A stretch of 14,947 bases of DNA, taken from contig SCSO01000067.1 in assembly GCA_004297865.1 (NCBI GenBank), forward strand, positions 1-14,947, in the 5' to 3' direction. Positions within the stretch are counted from its first letter, which is position 1. Each line of letters begins with the position of its first letter. Positions 8,901-14,947 of this stretch are shown here, piece by piece. This DNA comes from Legionella sp. Lineage in GTDB: Bacteria > Pseudomonadota > Gammaproteobacteria > Legionellales > Legionellaceae. Made by a program: the position numbers and the translations under genes. The notes under the pieces are model-generated. The model was given only the letters and a program-made list of their open reading frames with translations, made no database searches and was not told the origin of the DNA.

Positions 8901-10597
8901 TATGCGATGGCTTGTCACAAGAAGAACGGCGCATTGAAAACAATCCCCTCGCTATTTCAGCCGCCCCACCCAATACTTCCAGTTTAAAAACCCAAGTGAT
9001 TTCACGCTCTCGTGATTACGTGCTTTATTTAATTAGTAGTCCAGGCAATGTTCAGGCCAAACGTGACGAACTGATCACTCACATTATGCGAGTGATCAAT
9101 CATATTTATCCTAAATTAACTGATGAAGAACTGGGATTATGTGTGAAGTTGGTCAAAGAGCAATTTCCTTTAGATGCTCTAGAATGGTCAGCTCTTTTTG
9201 CACCTTTAGTGGTTCAAAATGATTACGCTGGCCTACAAAAATTGCTGCAAGATAATGCCCAAGCTGTCAATAATCCTCTAATTCAAGCGGTATTTAAAAG
9301 TTTAACTGATCCAAATTTTGAAACCGATTCCGCTAAAATAGGCAAAGAAAATGCATCCTTTTATTTCTTAAATGGCAAACAAATCGAACTATTTAAAAAA
9401 ATAATAGCGTTTTACAGCGAACTGAAATCTAATAAACGCGCGGGATTTGTGCAACTCTTCCGGTCACAAGGTGTAATTTGTGACGCCTTGCGAAAGAGAG
9501 ATCAGTTGGTACAAAGGATTCAAAGTTTTATTCTTAAATCCTTTAATGAAGAAAGTCTTTACGAATATCTTTTTGCTGAACAAATTGATGATTTAACCCG
9601 AGGTTTAGATGTTTCCACTTTGTTAGGGACTTTAGCTAAGTTACCACGCGGTTTAAAAGATCCTCTACATGATTTACTCCATGCTGACGATCTTGCCATT
9701 TTGCATCGTTATGATTTAACTGAAAAGGAAAAGAAATTTTATCAAAGCGTCTTAACTATCTATCGTGAGTTGCCTACACCAAAAGCGAAAGACATCGTTT
9801 TACAATGGGTTCACAAAGCCAATAAAAACACAGTAGTGCAATTAAGCGCAAAAGATAAGGCCCAGCACAAATGGGCTGAGTTCATGAGGCGTGAGTATCA
9901 ACATCAGTTGCTGGAGCTCCCGCAAGCAAGAGATCTATTACAGCTTATAAATAATCGTTCCGGTAATTTCCCCGCAGAAATTAGTCGATTATGGACCAGT
10001 TATCGTACCTTGCAAATTGGTAAAAATGATTCCTTAAATGAATTTTATGATTATGCACGTGACTTACAAAGCAAAATTAACCAAAGATTACTGCGCGCAA
10101 AAGCCAGCAAAGGCGTACTCGAAGCACAAGGATTGCTTAATGATTTTCTGAATATTACGATGAATGCGGTCGTTAACTCTCGTCTTGATCAAGGGGATTT
10201 ATTTGCAGCTTCTCATCCCGTCAATCCTTTAAGAAACTGTAGAGCTATTGAGTCTTGGTTATATGAGATGCAAAAGATAAATCCGGATTTTCGTTCGTTA
10301 TTAGAACAACAGCTGCAACAAGCACCTTCTATGGATCATACTTTATGGCGCTGTCATTGTATTTTACAGGTTTTAGAAGCGCAGAAACCCGGCGTAAAAA
10401 TCCCTAAAACGGGGATGCAATCTTTATTACGCTTCTGGAGTCATGATCGACATGTAGTGACTAATACAGGTAAGTTGTTTGTTAATCCACAAAATTCTGA
10501 GATGGTTTTGCGTAGTCCGGTTACTTTATTCAAAGGTTCAGTAACGATGGATCATGCTATTCAGAGAGTTCAAGATAAGGGATTTAAATTGTTTTAA
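5954..10597 (+). CDS. Giant multidomain protein of unknown function (protein B)
   Basis: I do not recognise the family. The ATG at 5954 follows the stop of gene A by 12 nt, with a modest purine-rich ribosome site (AGAGA, 5944-5948); same-transcript expression is likely. The 1547-residue product divides by eye into a helical head (1-175), a Pro-rich linker (about 178-215), a mixed alpha/beta region (213-670), and a long helical part (680-1547) broken by a second loose linker near 996-1012. The densest block of polar, aromatic and glycine residues is about 375-610, with clusters such as GIGANWDGTIYRSN (377-390), RQGPAEPHMNAGIGGK (417-432) and SSTGTYF (507-513); this is where I would look for an active site. 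There is no signal peptide or clear membrane helix, and 15 cysteines are scattered through it, which suits a cytosolic protein. No SidE-like, protease, kinase or nuclease motif could be assigned with confidence. The REPIN-like element begins at the base after the stop codon. Confidence 0.9.
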   Translation: MLDFLNDNDFRELKQSLPTAFHPAFTNEEASLSPAYPLLYLICKDREVIERLRIALKITTPPPLAEMIKRLPTLIDALLNEFNPRALFKYRLPVVIGEFPIHSRVINKAIASFNELVESLYQNSDLDLSYDDLDNRYRAILKAVKERGGHCDIESLWQLLMMMSGWSKVSPAKLFKLEEQPQVPLQAAPAPLKTDDKPIKVQEITQPPVINPQDPFVLSYNFNVDGAGRLAKETIFLLLNAFGMKFGGHFDAQAKSVPQFIPLAQLHAIIHRQLSHRMEVTSSQSFKQWIEITLAKLGVKFERLNANSMKGEFIVNPFLSEPISFLSPEKILHLLKSSFADLYEPDFKPTQEETNFISQYLYDLLQGFQINPGQALGIGANWDGTIYRSNESGAHAFRIQQNEAPVARRFRDVSLHRQGPAEPHMNAGIGGKIELQALITSHKYMSELQPSEHPQHIFAAIVDNMVTDLFPDSAYFENTDYPKLSLQHVAVHTAEGLIKIEQFFIPSSTGTYFKDRKGKEKQTPMYRRAGALDVAPFPRNTTYCEQSRVWYEGNPLGPLLQQYGLAMSRSARGHIVYDPIAPDQFIEDTYYGQVIRSDNGDCLPFIGVIPKNFDKYYSKRTEGLKLDDAEFEELKLGAELCASFVIRMVNSARIMVHCPTFQWTLEQIKTRFLPDPASQAPALPSFCSAHLHASLKKLNSELVKVDRRFTECEHAFFRVYKNLIYSLYDIGKEDIQFKRIFLSLFNGGSPLLPLTRSKCEKLLRDLTVNRPVQISSDLLSRYDDILIYLRKLTSYFYPTPTDELAQEIAKQARLHVGPLLRSVNVQRYFNDLRLNYQTNLSSQHSPGMVFAVLKHDGRPSPNVSEDYGNMHAVNFPSYYRDSDGAEMGKPDVLDSLLDRFAKTVGATLQVAHRNNLFSVLRGPIVKPYIYAKQRSAQHRFSPNRNLWAVEGAIEGFLWHGLLKGIWETTTTPFQMLFELLSWLCDGLSQEERRIENNPLAISAAPPNTSSLKTQVISRSRDYVLYLISSPGNVQAKRDELITHIMRVINHIYPKLTDEELGLCVKLVKEQFPLDALEWSALFAPLVVQNDYAGLQKLLQDNAQAVNNPLIQAVFKSLTDPNFETDSAKIGKENASFYFLNGKQIELFKKIIAFYSELKSNKRAGFVQLFRSQGVICDALRKRDQLVQRIQSFILKSFNEESLYEYLFAEQIDDLTRGLDVSTLLGTLAKLPRGLKDPLHDLLHADDLAILHRYDLTEKEKKFYQSVLTIYRELPTPKAKDIVLQWVHKANKNTVVQLSAKDKAQHKWAEFMRREYQHQLLELPQARDLLQLINNRSGNFPAEISRLWTSYRTLQIGKNDSLNEFYDYARDLQSKINQRLLRAKASKGVLEAQGLLNDFLNITMNAVVNSRLDQGDLFAASHPVNPLRNCRAIESWLYEMQKINPDFRSLLEQQLQQAPSMDHTLWRCHCILQVLEAQKPGVKIPKTGMQSLLRFWSHDRHVVTNTGKLFVNPQNSEMVLRSPVTLFKGSVTMDHAIQRVQDKGFKLF

Positions 10598-10673
10598 AGT
10601 AGGTTGGGTCATGACCCAACAATAATTTTCTTCTATATCACAAGATCTTTGTTGGGTCTCGACCCAACCTACT
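10598..10673. repeat. REPIN-like element: two palindromic units in inverted orientation
   Basis: Two 25-nt arms (10598-10622 and 10649-10673) are inverted copies of each other with only 2 mismatches, both in the centre, separated by a 26-nt AT-rich spacer. Each arm is itself palindromic: GTTGGGTCATGACCCAAC on the left and GTTGGGTCTCGACCCAAC on the right, with an outer AGTAG/CTACT flank. A doublet of REP-type palindromes is the known REPIN layout, which is mobilised in trans by RAYT (TnpA-REP) transposases encoded elsewhere. The GTAGGTTGGGT core resembles dispersed intergenic repeats common in bacteria. It can fold as one long hairpin or two short ones and may also limit 3'-end decay of the giant-gene mRNA. 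There is no T-run, so it is not a classic terminator. Confidence 0.85.
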
Positions 10674-10741
10674 ATTCTATTCATCTCGTTGACAAAATTT
10701 TTTCCATTATTCCCATCTATCATATATATTTAATATAGGAA

Positions 10742-12241
10742 ATGAACTCTTTGAGCCGACCTATGTATATTGAATCAATTGTAAAAACATTGATTTCTTG
10801 CGTGGCAATCCTCGCGGTTATCCTAATTTATAGAATTAGTGTTCATCAATTGGTCAAAACCACTGCGGAAAAGCTCTGGTTTGCTATTGGGTTATTTATC
10901 GTCTTAAGTATGGCTAATCTCTTCTTTTTACAAAGCAGCCCGGCAACAAACAATGATTTTCGCTATTTTACCCTGCTAACCTTTGAACTATTATGGTGGC
11001 TATCCCTTTATTACCTAATCAATCAAATGATCCAACATTGGTTTTGGGAGAATTTATATATAAAACAAGGGATTACCTATTCGCGAGTCTTTCATGATTT
11101 AATTAGTATTTTCCTTTTTATACTTGTCCTAATTGCCATCATTCATTTTGTTTTTAATAAATCAGTTTATGGCCTATTTGCCGCCTCTGGAGTATTGGTG
11201 ATTGTTGTTGCTTATTCTGCACAGGTCTACCTCAGTGATGTTTTTGCGGGTTTTGAGCTACAAAGCTCAAAAGAATTTGTTGTCGGTGATTGGATTAAGT
11301 TCAATGATCAGGTAGGTAAAGTTGTCCAAATCAATTGGCAATACGTCAAATTAATGACTAGAGAAAATAATCAGTTATCTATTGCCAACTCGATTATTTC
11401 TAAAGCGGTCATTACTAATCTATCAAAGCCGACTCCTGAGCGGGCTGTATCAATGACTATTCCCTTGTTTGATAACACCCCACCAGCATCTTTTAAACAA
11501 TGTTTGATACAAGCCGCATTACAATCACCTCATGTCCTTAAATCGCCAGCACCCGTGGCTTCATTGCTTGATTTACAAAAGGACAATGCAAATTATCGAT
11601 TAACTTATTACACCCAAGAAATAGATGAAAGTCTGGTGAATAATAATATTTTGAGTGCGCTTTGGTATATTGCTAGACGCAAACAAATAAAAATTACTCC
11701 CAAAGAGCTCACTTCAATTGCCTTACCGGAAATGAAAGCAATTGAAGCCTTCCTGAAAAAGACCGATTTATTTCAAAATTTATCGCAAGAAGAAATCCAG
11801 CATTTGGCAACTCATGCCATTAGCCATGAATACGGGCCACCTGAGCGTTTATTAGAACAAGGTCAAAGCAATTCTTCCTTGTTTTTAATCTACAGTGGTG
11901 CAGTGGATGTTTATCTCACTGATGAAATTCCTAGTGTGTATGTTGCGACTATTACTTCCGGGGATTACGTGGGAGAAATGTCCTTTTTAACTGGGGAAAT
12001 TTGCAGTGCCTCTGTCTATATCAAAGAAGAGAGTATTATTTTAGAAATTACCCATGACAATATTGCTGAACTATTCGCGAAGAAACCGTCTTTAGTTAAG
12101 AAAATAAGTGAAGTGATGATGACGCGCAAAACGCAGGATACAGAATTACATATTGAAGCCGCAAAAATAAAGCCAGCAGAATCACATCATTTAATTGATC
12201 GTTTAATGGAACAAATCAAATTATTCTTTCATCTGACCTAA
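10742..12241 (+). CDS. MscS-family mechanosensitive channel with C-terminal CNB-like domain
   Basis: Inner-membrane channel expected to open under membrane tension and release solutes in osmotic downshock. Membrane helices lie near 13-30, 46-63, 75-95 and 118-138. The pore helix and MscS beta domain follow: GLFAASGVLVIVVAYSAQ (144-161), then the stretch through VGDWIKF (181-187) and VGKVVQINW (191-199) to about 230. Residues 340-460 form a cyclic-nucleotide-binding fold, with LFLIYSGAVDVYL (380-392) and a phosphate-binding cassette starting GEMSFLTGE (411-419). The cassette arginine that normally contacts the cyclic phosphate is C421, so nucleotide gating may be lost or altered. The start is ambiguous: AGGA (10737-10740) is only 1 nt from the ATG at 10742, whereas TTG at 10751 or ATG at 10763 (Met8) would use it or another site differently. 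The stop overlaps the convergent dehydratase gene by 4 nt. Confidence 0.92.
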   Translation: MNSLSRPMYIESIVKTLISCVAILAVILIYRISVHQLVKTTAEKLWFAIGLFIVLSMANLFFLQSSPATNNDFRYFTLLTFELLWWLSLYYLINQMIQHWFWENLYIKQGITYSRVFHDLISIFLFILVLIAIIHFVFNKSVYGLFAASGVLVIVVAYSAQVYLSDVFAGFELQSSKEFVVGDWIKFNDQVGKVVQINWQYVKLMTRENNQLSIANSIISKAVITNLSKPTPERAVSMTIPLFDNTPPASFKQCLIQAALQSPHVLKSPAPVASLLDLQKDNANYRLTYYTQEIDESLVNNNILSALWYIARRKQIKITPKELTSIALPEMKAIEAFLKKTDLFQNLSQEEIQHLATHAISHEYGPPERLLEQGQSNSSLFLIYSGAVDVYLTDEIPSVYVATITSGDYVGEMSFLTGEICSASVYIKEESIILEITHDNIAELFAKKPSLVKKISEVMMTRKTQDTELHIEAAKIKPAESHHLIDRLMEQIKLFFHLT

Positions 12242-14109
12242 GCGGGAATTAAAGGTTCTAAGTTAAACTCAGGCACCAGACTCTTCAACAACACAAATAA
12301 TTCTTCGTTTTGATGCTCCATGCAAGCCGTATTTAACATACGCATAGTCTGAGTCAGCTCCTGCCAATCCAATTCACGGTATTTGGCTTTAAACAATTTC
12401 TCATGTTCGGTACTGACCAATTGCTCCGACTCATGGAATAACTCTTCAAACAATTTCTCTCCAGGACGAAGACCGGTGTATTCAATATTGATGTCTTTGC
12501 CTAGTTCCTTACCTGCCAAACGAATCATTTGTTCGGCCAAATAACTAATTTTTATGGGTTCTCCCATATCCAATACAAAAATTTCTCCACCATGACCATT
12601 CACCATCGCTTGAAGAATTAACTGGCAAGCTTCAGGGATAGTCATAAAATAACGTTGCATGTCAGGATGAGTAACGGTTAAAGGGCCACCATTGAGCAAT
12701 TGTTGTTGAAATAAAGGCACCACACTGCCTGCAGAGCCGAGTACATTACCAAAACGTACGGTAATGAATTGTGTTTCGACGCGCTTATTTAGGTTTTGAC
12801 AATAAATCTCAGCGACTCGTTTAGTTGTTCCCATAATGTTAGTGGGGTTTACCGCTTTATCGGTAGAAATAAGAATGAATTTTTCAACACCACAAGCTGC
12901 ACTGGCTTTTGCCATAACTTGCGTACCCAGCACATTATTAAATACCGCCACGCGTACCTGATTTTGCAGCATAGGTACGTGCTTATAAGCTGCTGCATGA
13001 AAAACCAGCTCAGGCCGAAACTGATTTAATTGATAACTCACCGCGACTTCATCCGTCACACTAATTAAGCTTAAGTGCAAAGGAATCTCTGGAAATTTGG
13101 TTTGGAGTTCTTGCTCTATTTGATACAGATTATATTCACTATTCTCTATTATCGCTAAACTTGCAGGATTCAAAGCCATGATCTGGCGACAAAGCTCTGA
13201 ACCAATAGATCCACCACCGCCGGTGACTAATACTCTTTTGCCCGCAATATTAACCGCAATTTTTTGCCATTCTAAATTCACCTGATCACGACCTAGTAAA
13301 TCTTCAATGTTTACTGGACGTAAGGCATTTACCTCAACACGTCCCGCAGCTAAGGCAGAAATACTCGGTAAAGTTCTAAAAGGAACTCCACTGCGTTCGC
13401 ATTCCATTACAATACGTCGCATCGCCGCGGAACGTGCAGATGGAATCGCAATAAAAATTAAATCCACTGCCAATTCAGCCACCAATTCTGCAATTTGTCG
13501 TGTGGATCCTAAAACTCGAACACCATGGACTTCAAGCCCACGCTTACTTAAATTGTCATCAACTATACCAATAGGGTTATATAAGTTACTACGCTTAAGA
13601 TCTCGAACTAGACTTTCCCCTGCCAGGCCTGCACCAATTATCAATACTTTTTTACTATCTAGCCCAAGAGAACTGCGATTTTTTTTATCCCAATGCATAC
13701 GCATGGTCAAACGACCTGCACAGAGGAAAGTGACTAAAATAATAGTGTACAAAGGAAAAACCGAACGTGGTACAAACTGTAATAGTGATGTGGAATAGAA
13801 TAAAGGGATCAGTAAGAACGATGCAGTGATACAGGCTTGCAAAATTCGCAAGACATCATTCAACGAGGAATAACGCCATAAGCCTCTATACGTTTTGAAA
13901 TAATAAAAGCATGCAAGTTGCACACTGAGTAATAAGCTCAGCGCTAAAAAAGCTTTTTCTGACCATATCACATTAGTTACAGGCAATGCATGCAGATTGT
14001 AACGCAACCAAAATGCAGTGTACCAAGCCGTAGGCACTGCGATTGCATCAAAAAGCAATACAGGTAGTTTTTTTATTATTTTTCTTATTACTAAACCTAT
14101 TCTGGTCAT
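12238..14109 (-). CDS. Membrane-bound UDP-sugar 4,6-dehydratase (WbpM/CapD/FlaA1 group)
   Basis: This 623-residue enzyme belongs to the large NDP-sugar epimerase/dehydratase group that commonly turns UDP-GlcNAc into a 4-keto-6-deoxy sugar, the first step toward QuiNAc-, FucNAc- or bacillosamine-type residues for O-antigen, capsule or glycan. Four N-terminal membrane helices (about 15-35, 51-70, 92-110, 117-132) anchor it. A first Rossmann-like domain starts at VLIIGAGLAGES (155-166). The catalytic SDR domain starts at VLVTGGGGSIGSEL (293-306). The active-site stretch STDKAVNPTNIMGTTK (415-430) has Met426 where most SDR enzymes have Tyr and keeps Lys430; this Met is characteristic of the large WbpM-type enzymes. 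A late family signature, LRPGEKLFEEL, lies at 547-557. The ATG at 14109 has only a weak purine stretch upstream. The gene is 63 nt downstream of the glycosyltransferase on the same strand, so they probably share a transcript. The exact sugar product cannot be told. Confidence 0.93.
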   Translation of the reverse strand: MTRIGLVIRKIIKKLPVLLFDAIAVPTAWYTAFWLRYNLHALPVTNVIWSEKAFLALSLLLSVQLACFYYFKTYRGLWRYSSLNDVLRILQACITASFLLIPLFYSTSLLQFVPRSVFPLYTIILVTFLCAGRLTMRMHWDKKNRSSLGLDSKKVLIIGAGLAGESLVRDLKRSNLYNPIGIVDDNLSKRGLEVHGVRVLGSTRQIAELVAELAVDLIFIAIPSARSAAMRRIVMECERSGVPFRTLPSISALAAGRVEVNALRPVNIEDLLGRDQVNLEWQKIAVNIAGKRVLVTGGGGSIGSELCRQIMALNPASLAIIENSEYNLYQIEQELQTKFPEIPLHLSLISVTDEVAVSYQLNQFRPELVFHAAAYKHVPMLQNQVRVAVFNNVLGTQVMAKASAACGVEKFILISTDKAVNPTNIMGTTKRVAEIYCQNLNKRVETQFITVRFGNVLGSAGSVVPLFQQQLLNGGPLTVTHPDMQRYFMTIPEACQLILQAMVNGHGGEIFVLDMGEPIKISYLAEQMIRLAGKELGKDINIEYTGLRPGEKLFEELFHESEQLVSTEHEKLFKAKYRELDWQELTQTMRMLNTACMEHQNEELFVLLKSLVPEFNLEPLIPA

Positions 14110-14172
14110 TATTATTCTGAGGCTAAATCCAATTTATAATGCAAATAGTACACTAACCCCAAAAACATCGCA
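14110..14172. other. 63-nt gap between glycosyltransferase and dehydratase
   Basis: AT-rich spacer between two minus-strand genes. I see no terminator hairpin and no convincing promoter pair in it, which supports read-through from the glycosyltransferase into the dehydratase. Confidence 0.5.
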
Positions 14173-14947
14173 TTACATTTTCTTGTAGATCTTATAAATA
14201 TAAGCGTGGCTGCCGCCATCGGTGAATCCCTGAATTAATTGATATTCATTATTGTGACGTACTAATGGGTCTAAACATTGATCAGCACCATGAAATACCT
14301 CGCCTTCTCCAGTTAACATCGAAGTGATAATGATTAGTCCTGGTTTTTCTTGCATGACTTGTTCACAAAATAACTCATTGCGTCTATCTGCTGGATAATG
14401 CGCCATGGTTTTGTTGTTTAAACAAAAGGAATCGATAAAGTTAGCCGACACGTCATAAGGAATTTTGCCACTATCGCCCAAAACTACCCAGTCTTTTGTC
14501 TGAGTATTGGCATTAAGCCATTCGACTACTTGACTGCGTAAACGCTCCCCTTCTTGAGGGGCCTTACTAAAATACTCATAATCTCCCCAGTAAGGCATGA
14601 ACGGAATAAATGAAAAATAGATAATGAATGAAATAATTACAAAAACCAATTGCTGATTGACAATAGGCACGCTTGCTTGTTTATTTTTTAATAATTGTAT
14701 TCCTTGATTTAATCCCCAAGCAGCCAAAGGCAATAATAAAGCAAAAGCGGGTAAAAAAAGACGATTAAAAAAAGCAACCACCGGATCCGCTGCAGCTAAA
14801 AGAATTAAATAAACAACACTAGGTAAAAATAAAAAATAACTGCGTTTGTCCGCTAACATAGAAACCGACAGGAGAAGAAAAATCCCTGCCATTTTTAAAT
14901 AGGCCAGATCGAGTTTTCCCGACTCCGGTGTGAGACCTTTACAATAA
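14173..14947 (-). CDS. C-terminal part of a GT-C-type membrane glycosyltransferase (5'-truncated by window)
   Basis: The frame stays open from the stop (TAA at 14173-14175) to the window edge, so the true start lies outside; the Met at 14892 sits within a membrane segment and is unlikely to be the start. Numbering from that Met, hydrophobic helices lie near 1-14, 19-35, 45-60 and 82-98. A soluble tail of about 140 residues follows, containing VVLGDSGKIPYDVSANFIDS (136-155). A VVEWL helix, then a strand and a 'G-x-IPY...x-ID' stretch after a polytopic region, is typical of the C-terminal domain of GT39/PMT-like bacterial glycosyltransferases, which move sugars from lipid-phosphate donors at the outer face of the inner membrane. 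NRLFLP (43-48) fits the Arg-rich loop before the last helices of that family. Next to the dehydratase, an envelope glycan role is likely. Family confidence is moderate because the catalytic N-terminal loops are outside the window. Confidence 0.68.
   Translation of the reverse strand, partial: YCKGLTPESGKLDLAYLKMAGIFLLLSVSMLADKRSYFLFLPSVVYLILLAAADPVVAFFNRLFLPAFALLLPLAAWGLNQGIQLLKNKQASVPIVNQQLVFVIISFIIYFSFIPFMPYWGDYEYFSKAPQEGERLRSQVVEWLNANTQTKDWVVLGDSGKIPYDVSANFIDSFCLNNKTMAHYPADRRNELFCEQVMQEKPGLIIITSMLTGEGEVFHGADQCLDPLVRHNNEYQLIQGFTDGGSHAYIYKIYKKM

Noticed and set aside
9072..9098. Perfect 9-bp inverted repeat TGATCACTC / GAGTGATCA with a 9-nt loop inside gene B
   Set aside because: A stem this short is expected by chance about once in a window of this size, it is in coding sequence, and no T-run follows.
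5954..10597. SidE-like phosphodiesterase/ADP-ribosyltransferase identity for protein B
   Set aside because: The length is similar to SidE proteins and there is an SSTG stretch at 507-510, but I could not find a coherent Arg, Ser-Thr-Ser, Glu-x-Glu order or the phosphodiesterase histidines. Size alone is not evidence.
10689..10694. Perfect TTGACA box upstream of the channel gene
   Set aside because: No acceptable -10 box lies 16-18 nt downstream; the nearest, TATCAT at 10718, is 23 nt away. The promoter cannot be supported from this box.
13307..13798. 163-codon plus-strand open frame inside the dehydratase gene
   Set aside because: It lies antisense to a well-conserved Rossmann domain and has no coherent protein character; a shadow.
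12238..14109. Loss of the catalytic Tyr in the dehydratase as a sign of inactivity
   Set aside because: Met at this place is the normal state of the large WbpM/FlaA1-type membrane dehydratases and Lys430 is kept, so the enzyme is probably active.

Overview
This is an AT-rich bacterial window (about 40% G+C by eye) with six genes and almost no free space; no gap exceeds 150 bases. No rRNA, tRNA, CRISPR array, integrase or insertion sequence is visible. There is no firm taxonomic marker. The base composition, the WbpM/CapD-type envelope sugar enzyme and two giant effector-sized genes of unknown family fit a Legionellales-like gammaproteobacterium, but that is a guess from style.

Layout. (1) 6-1487 (+): an amino-acid permease of the APC superfamily, AAT type, closed by a clear rho-independent terminator (1506-1549). 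(2) 1601-5941 and 5954-10597 (+): two consecutive giant genes, 1446 and 1547 codons, 12 nt apart and probably one transcript. They fill about 9 kb, 60% of the window, and I recognise no known family in either. The first ('A') is Ser/Ala-rich and helical, with repeated-looking hydrophobic segments and a tail of nine serines followed by an Asp/Glu/His-rich stretch. The second ('B') has a helical head, a Pro-rich linker, a compact central block dense in polar and aromatic residues, and a long helical C-terminal half. Neither has a signal peptide and both are rich in cysteine, so they probably fold in a cytosol, either the bacterium's or a host's. (3) 10598-10673: a 25-nt palindromic unit in two inverted copies around a 26-nt spacer, a REPIN-like element starting at the first base after the stop codon of B. 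(4) 10742-12241 (+): an MscS-type channel fused to a cyclic-nucleotide-binding (CNB) domain that lacks the usual phosphate-binding arginine. (5) 12238-14109 and 14173-14947 (-): a membrane-anchored UDP-sugar 4,6-dehydratase (WbpM/CapD/FlaA1 group) and, upstream of it on the same strand, the C-terminal part of a polytopic GT-C-type glycosyltransferase that runs off the window edge. These two plausibly form an envelope polysaccharide transcription unit, which converges on the channel gene with a 4-nt overlap.

How they work together. The permease, the channel and the sugar genes are ordinary envelope and transport functions with no evident link to the giant pair. The pair looks like an accessory cassette: its own start signals, tight internal spacing, a terminator before it and a REPIN-like element after it. 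It is the best candidate here for an undescribed system. A two-protein secreted effector or toxin system is one hypothesis, but no motif in the sequence proves it.
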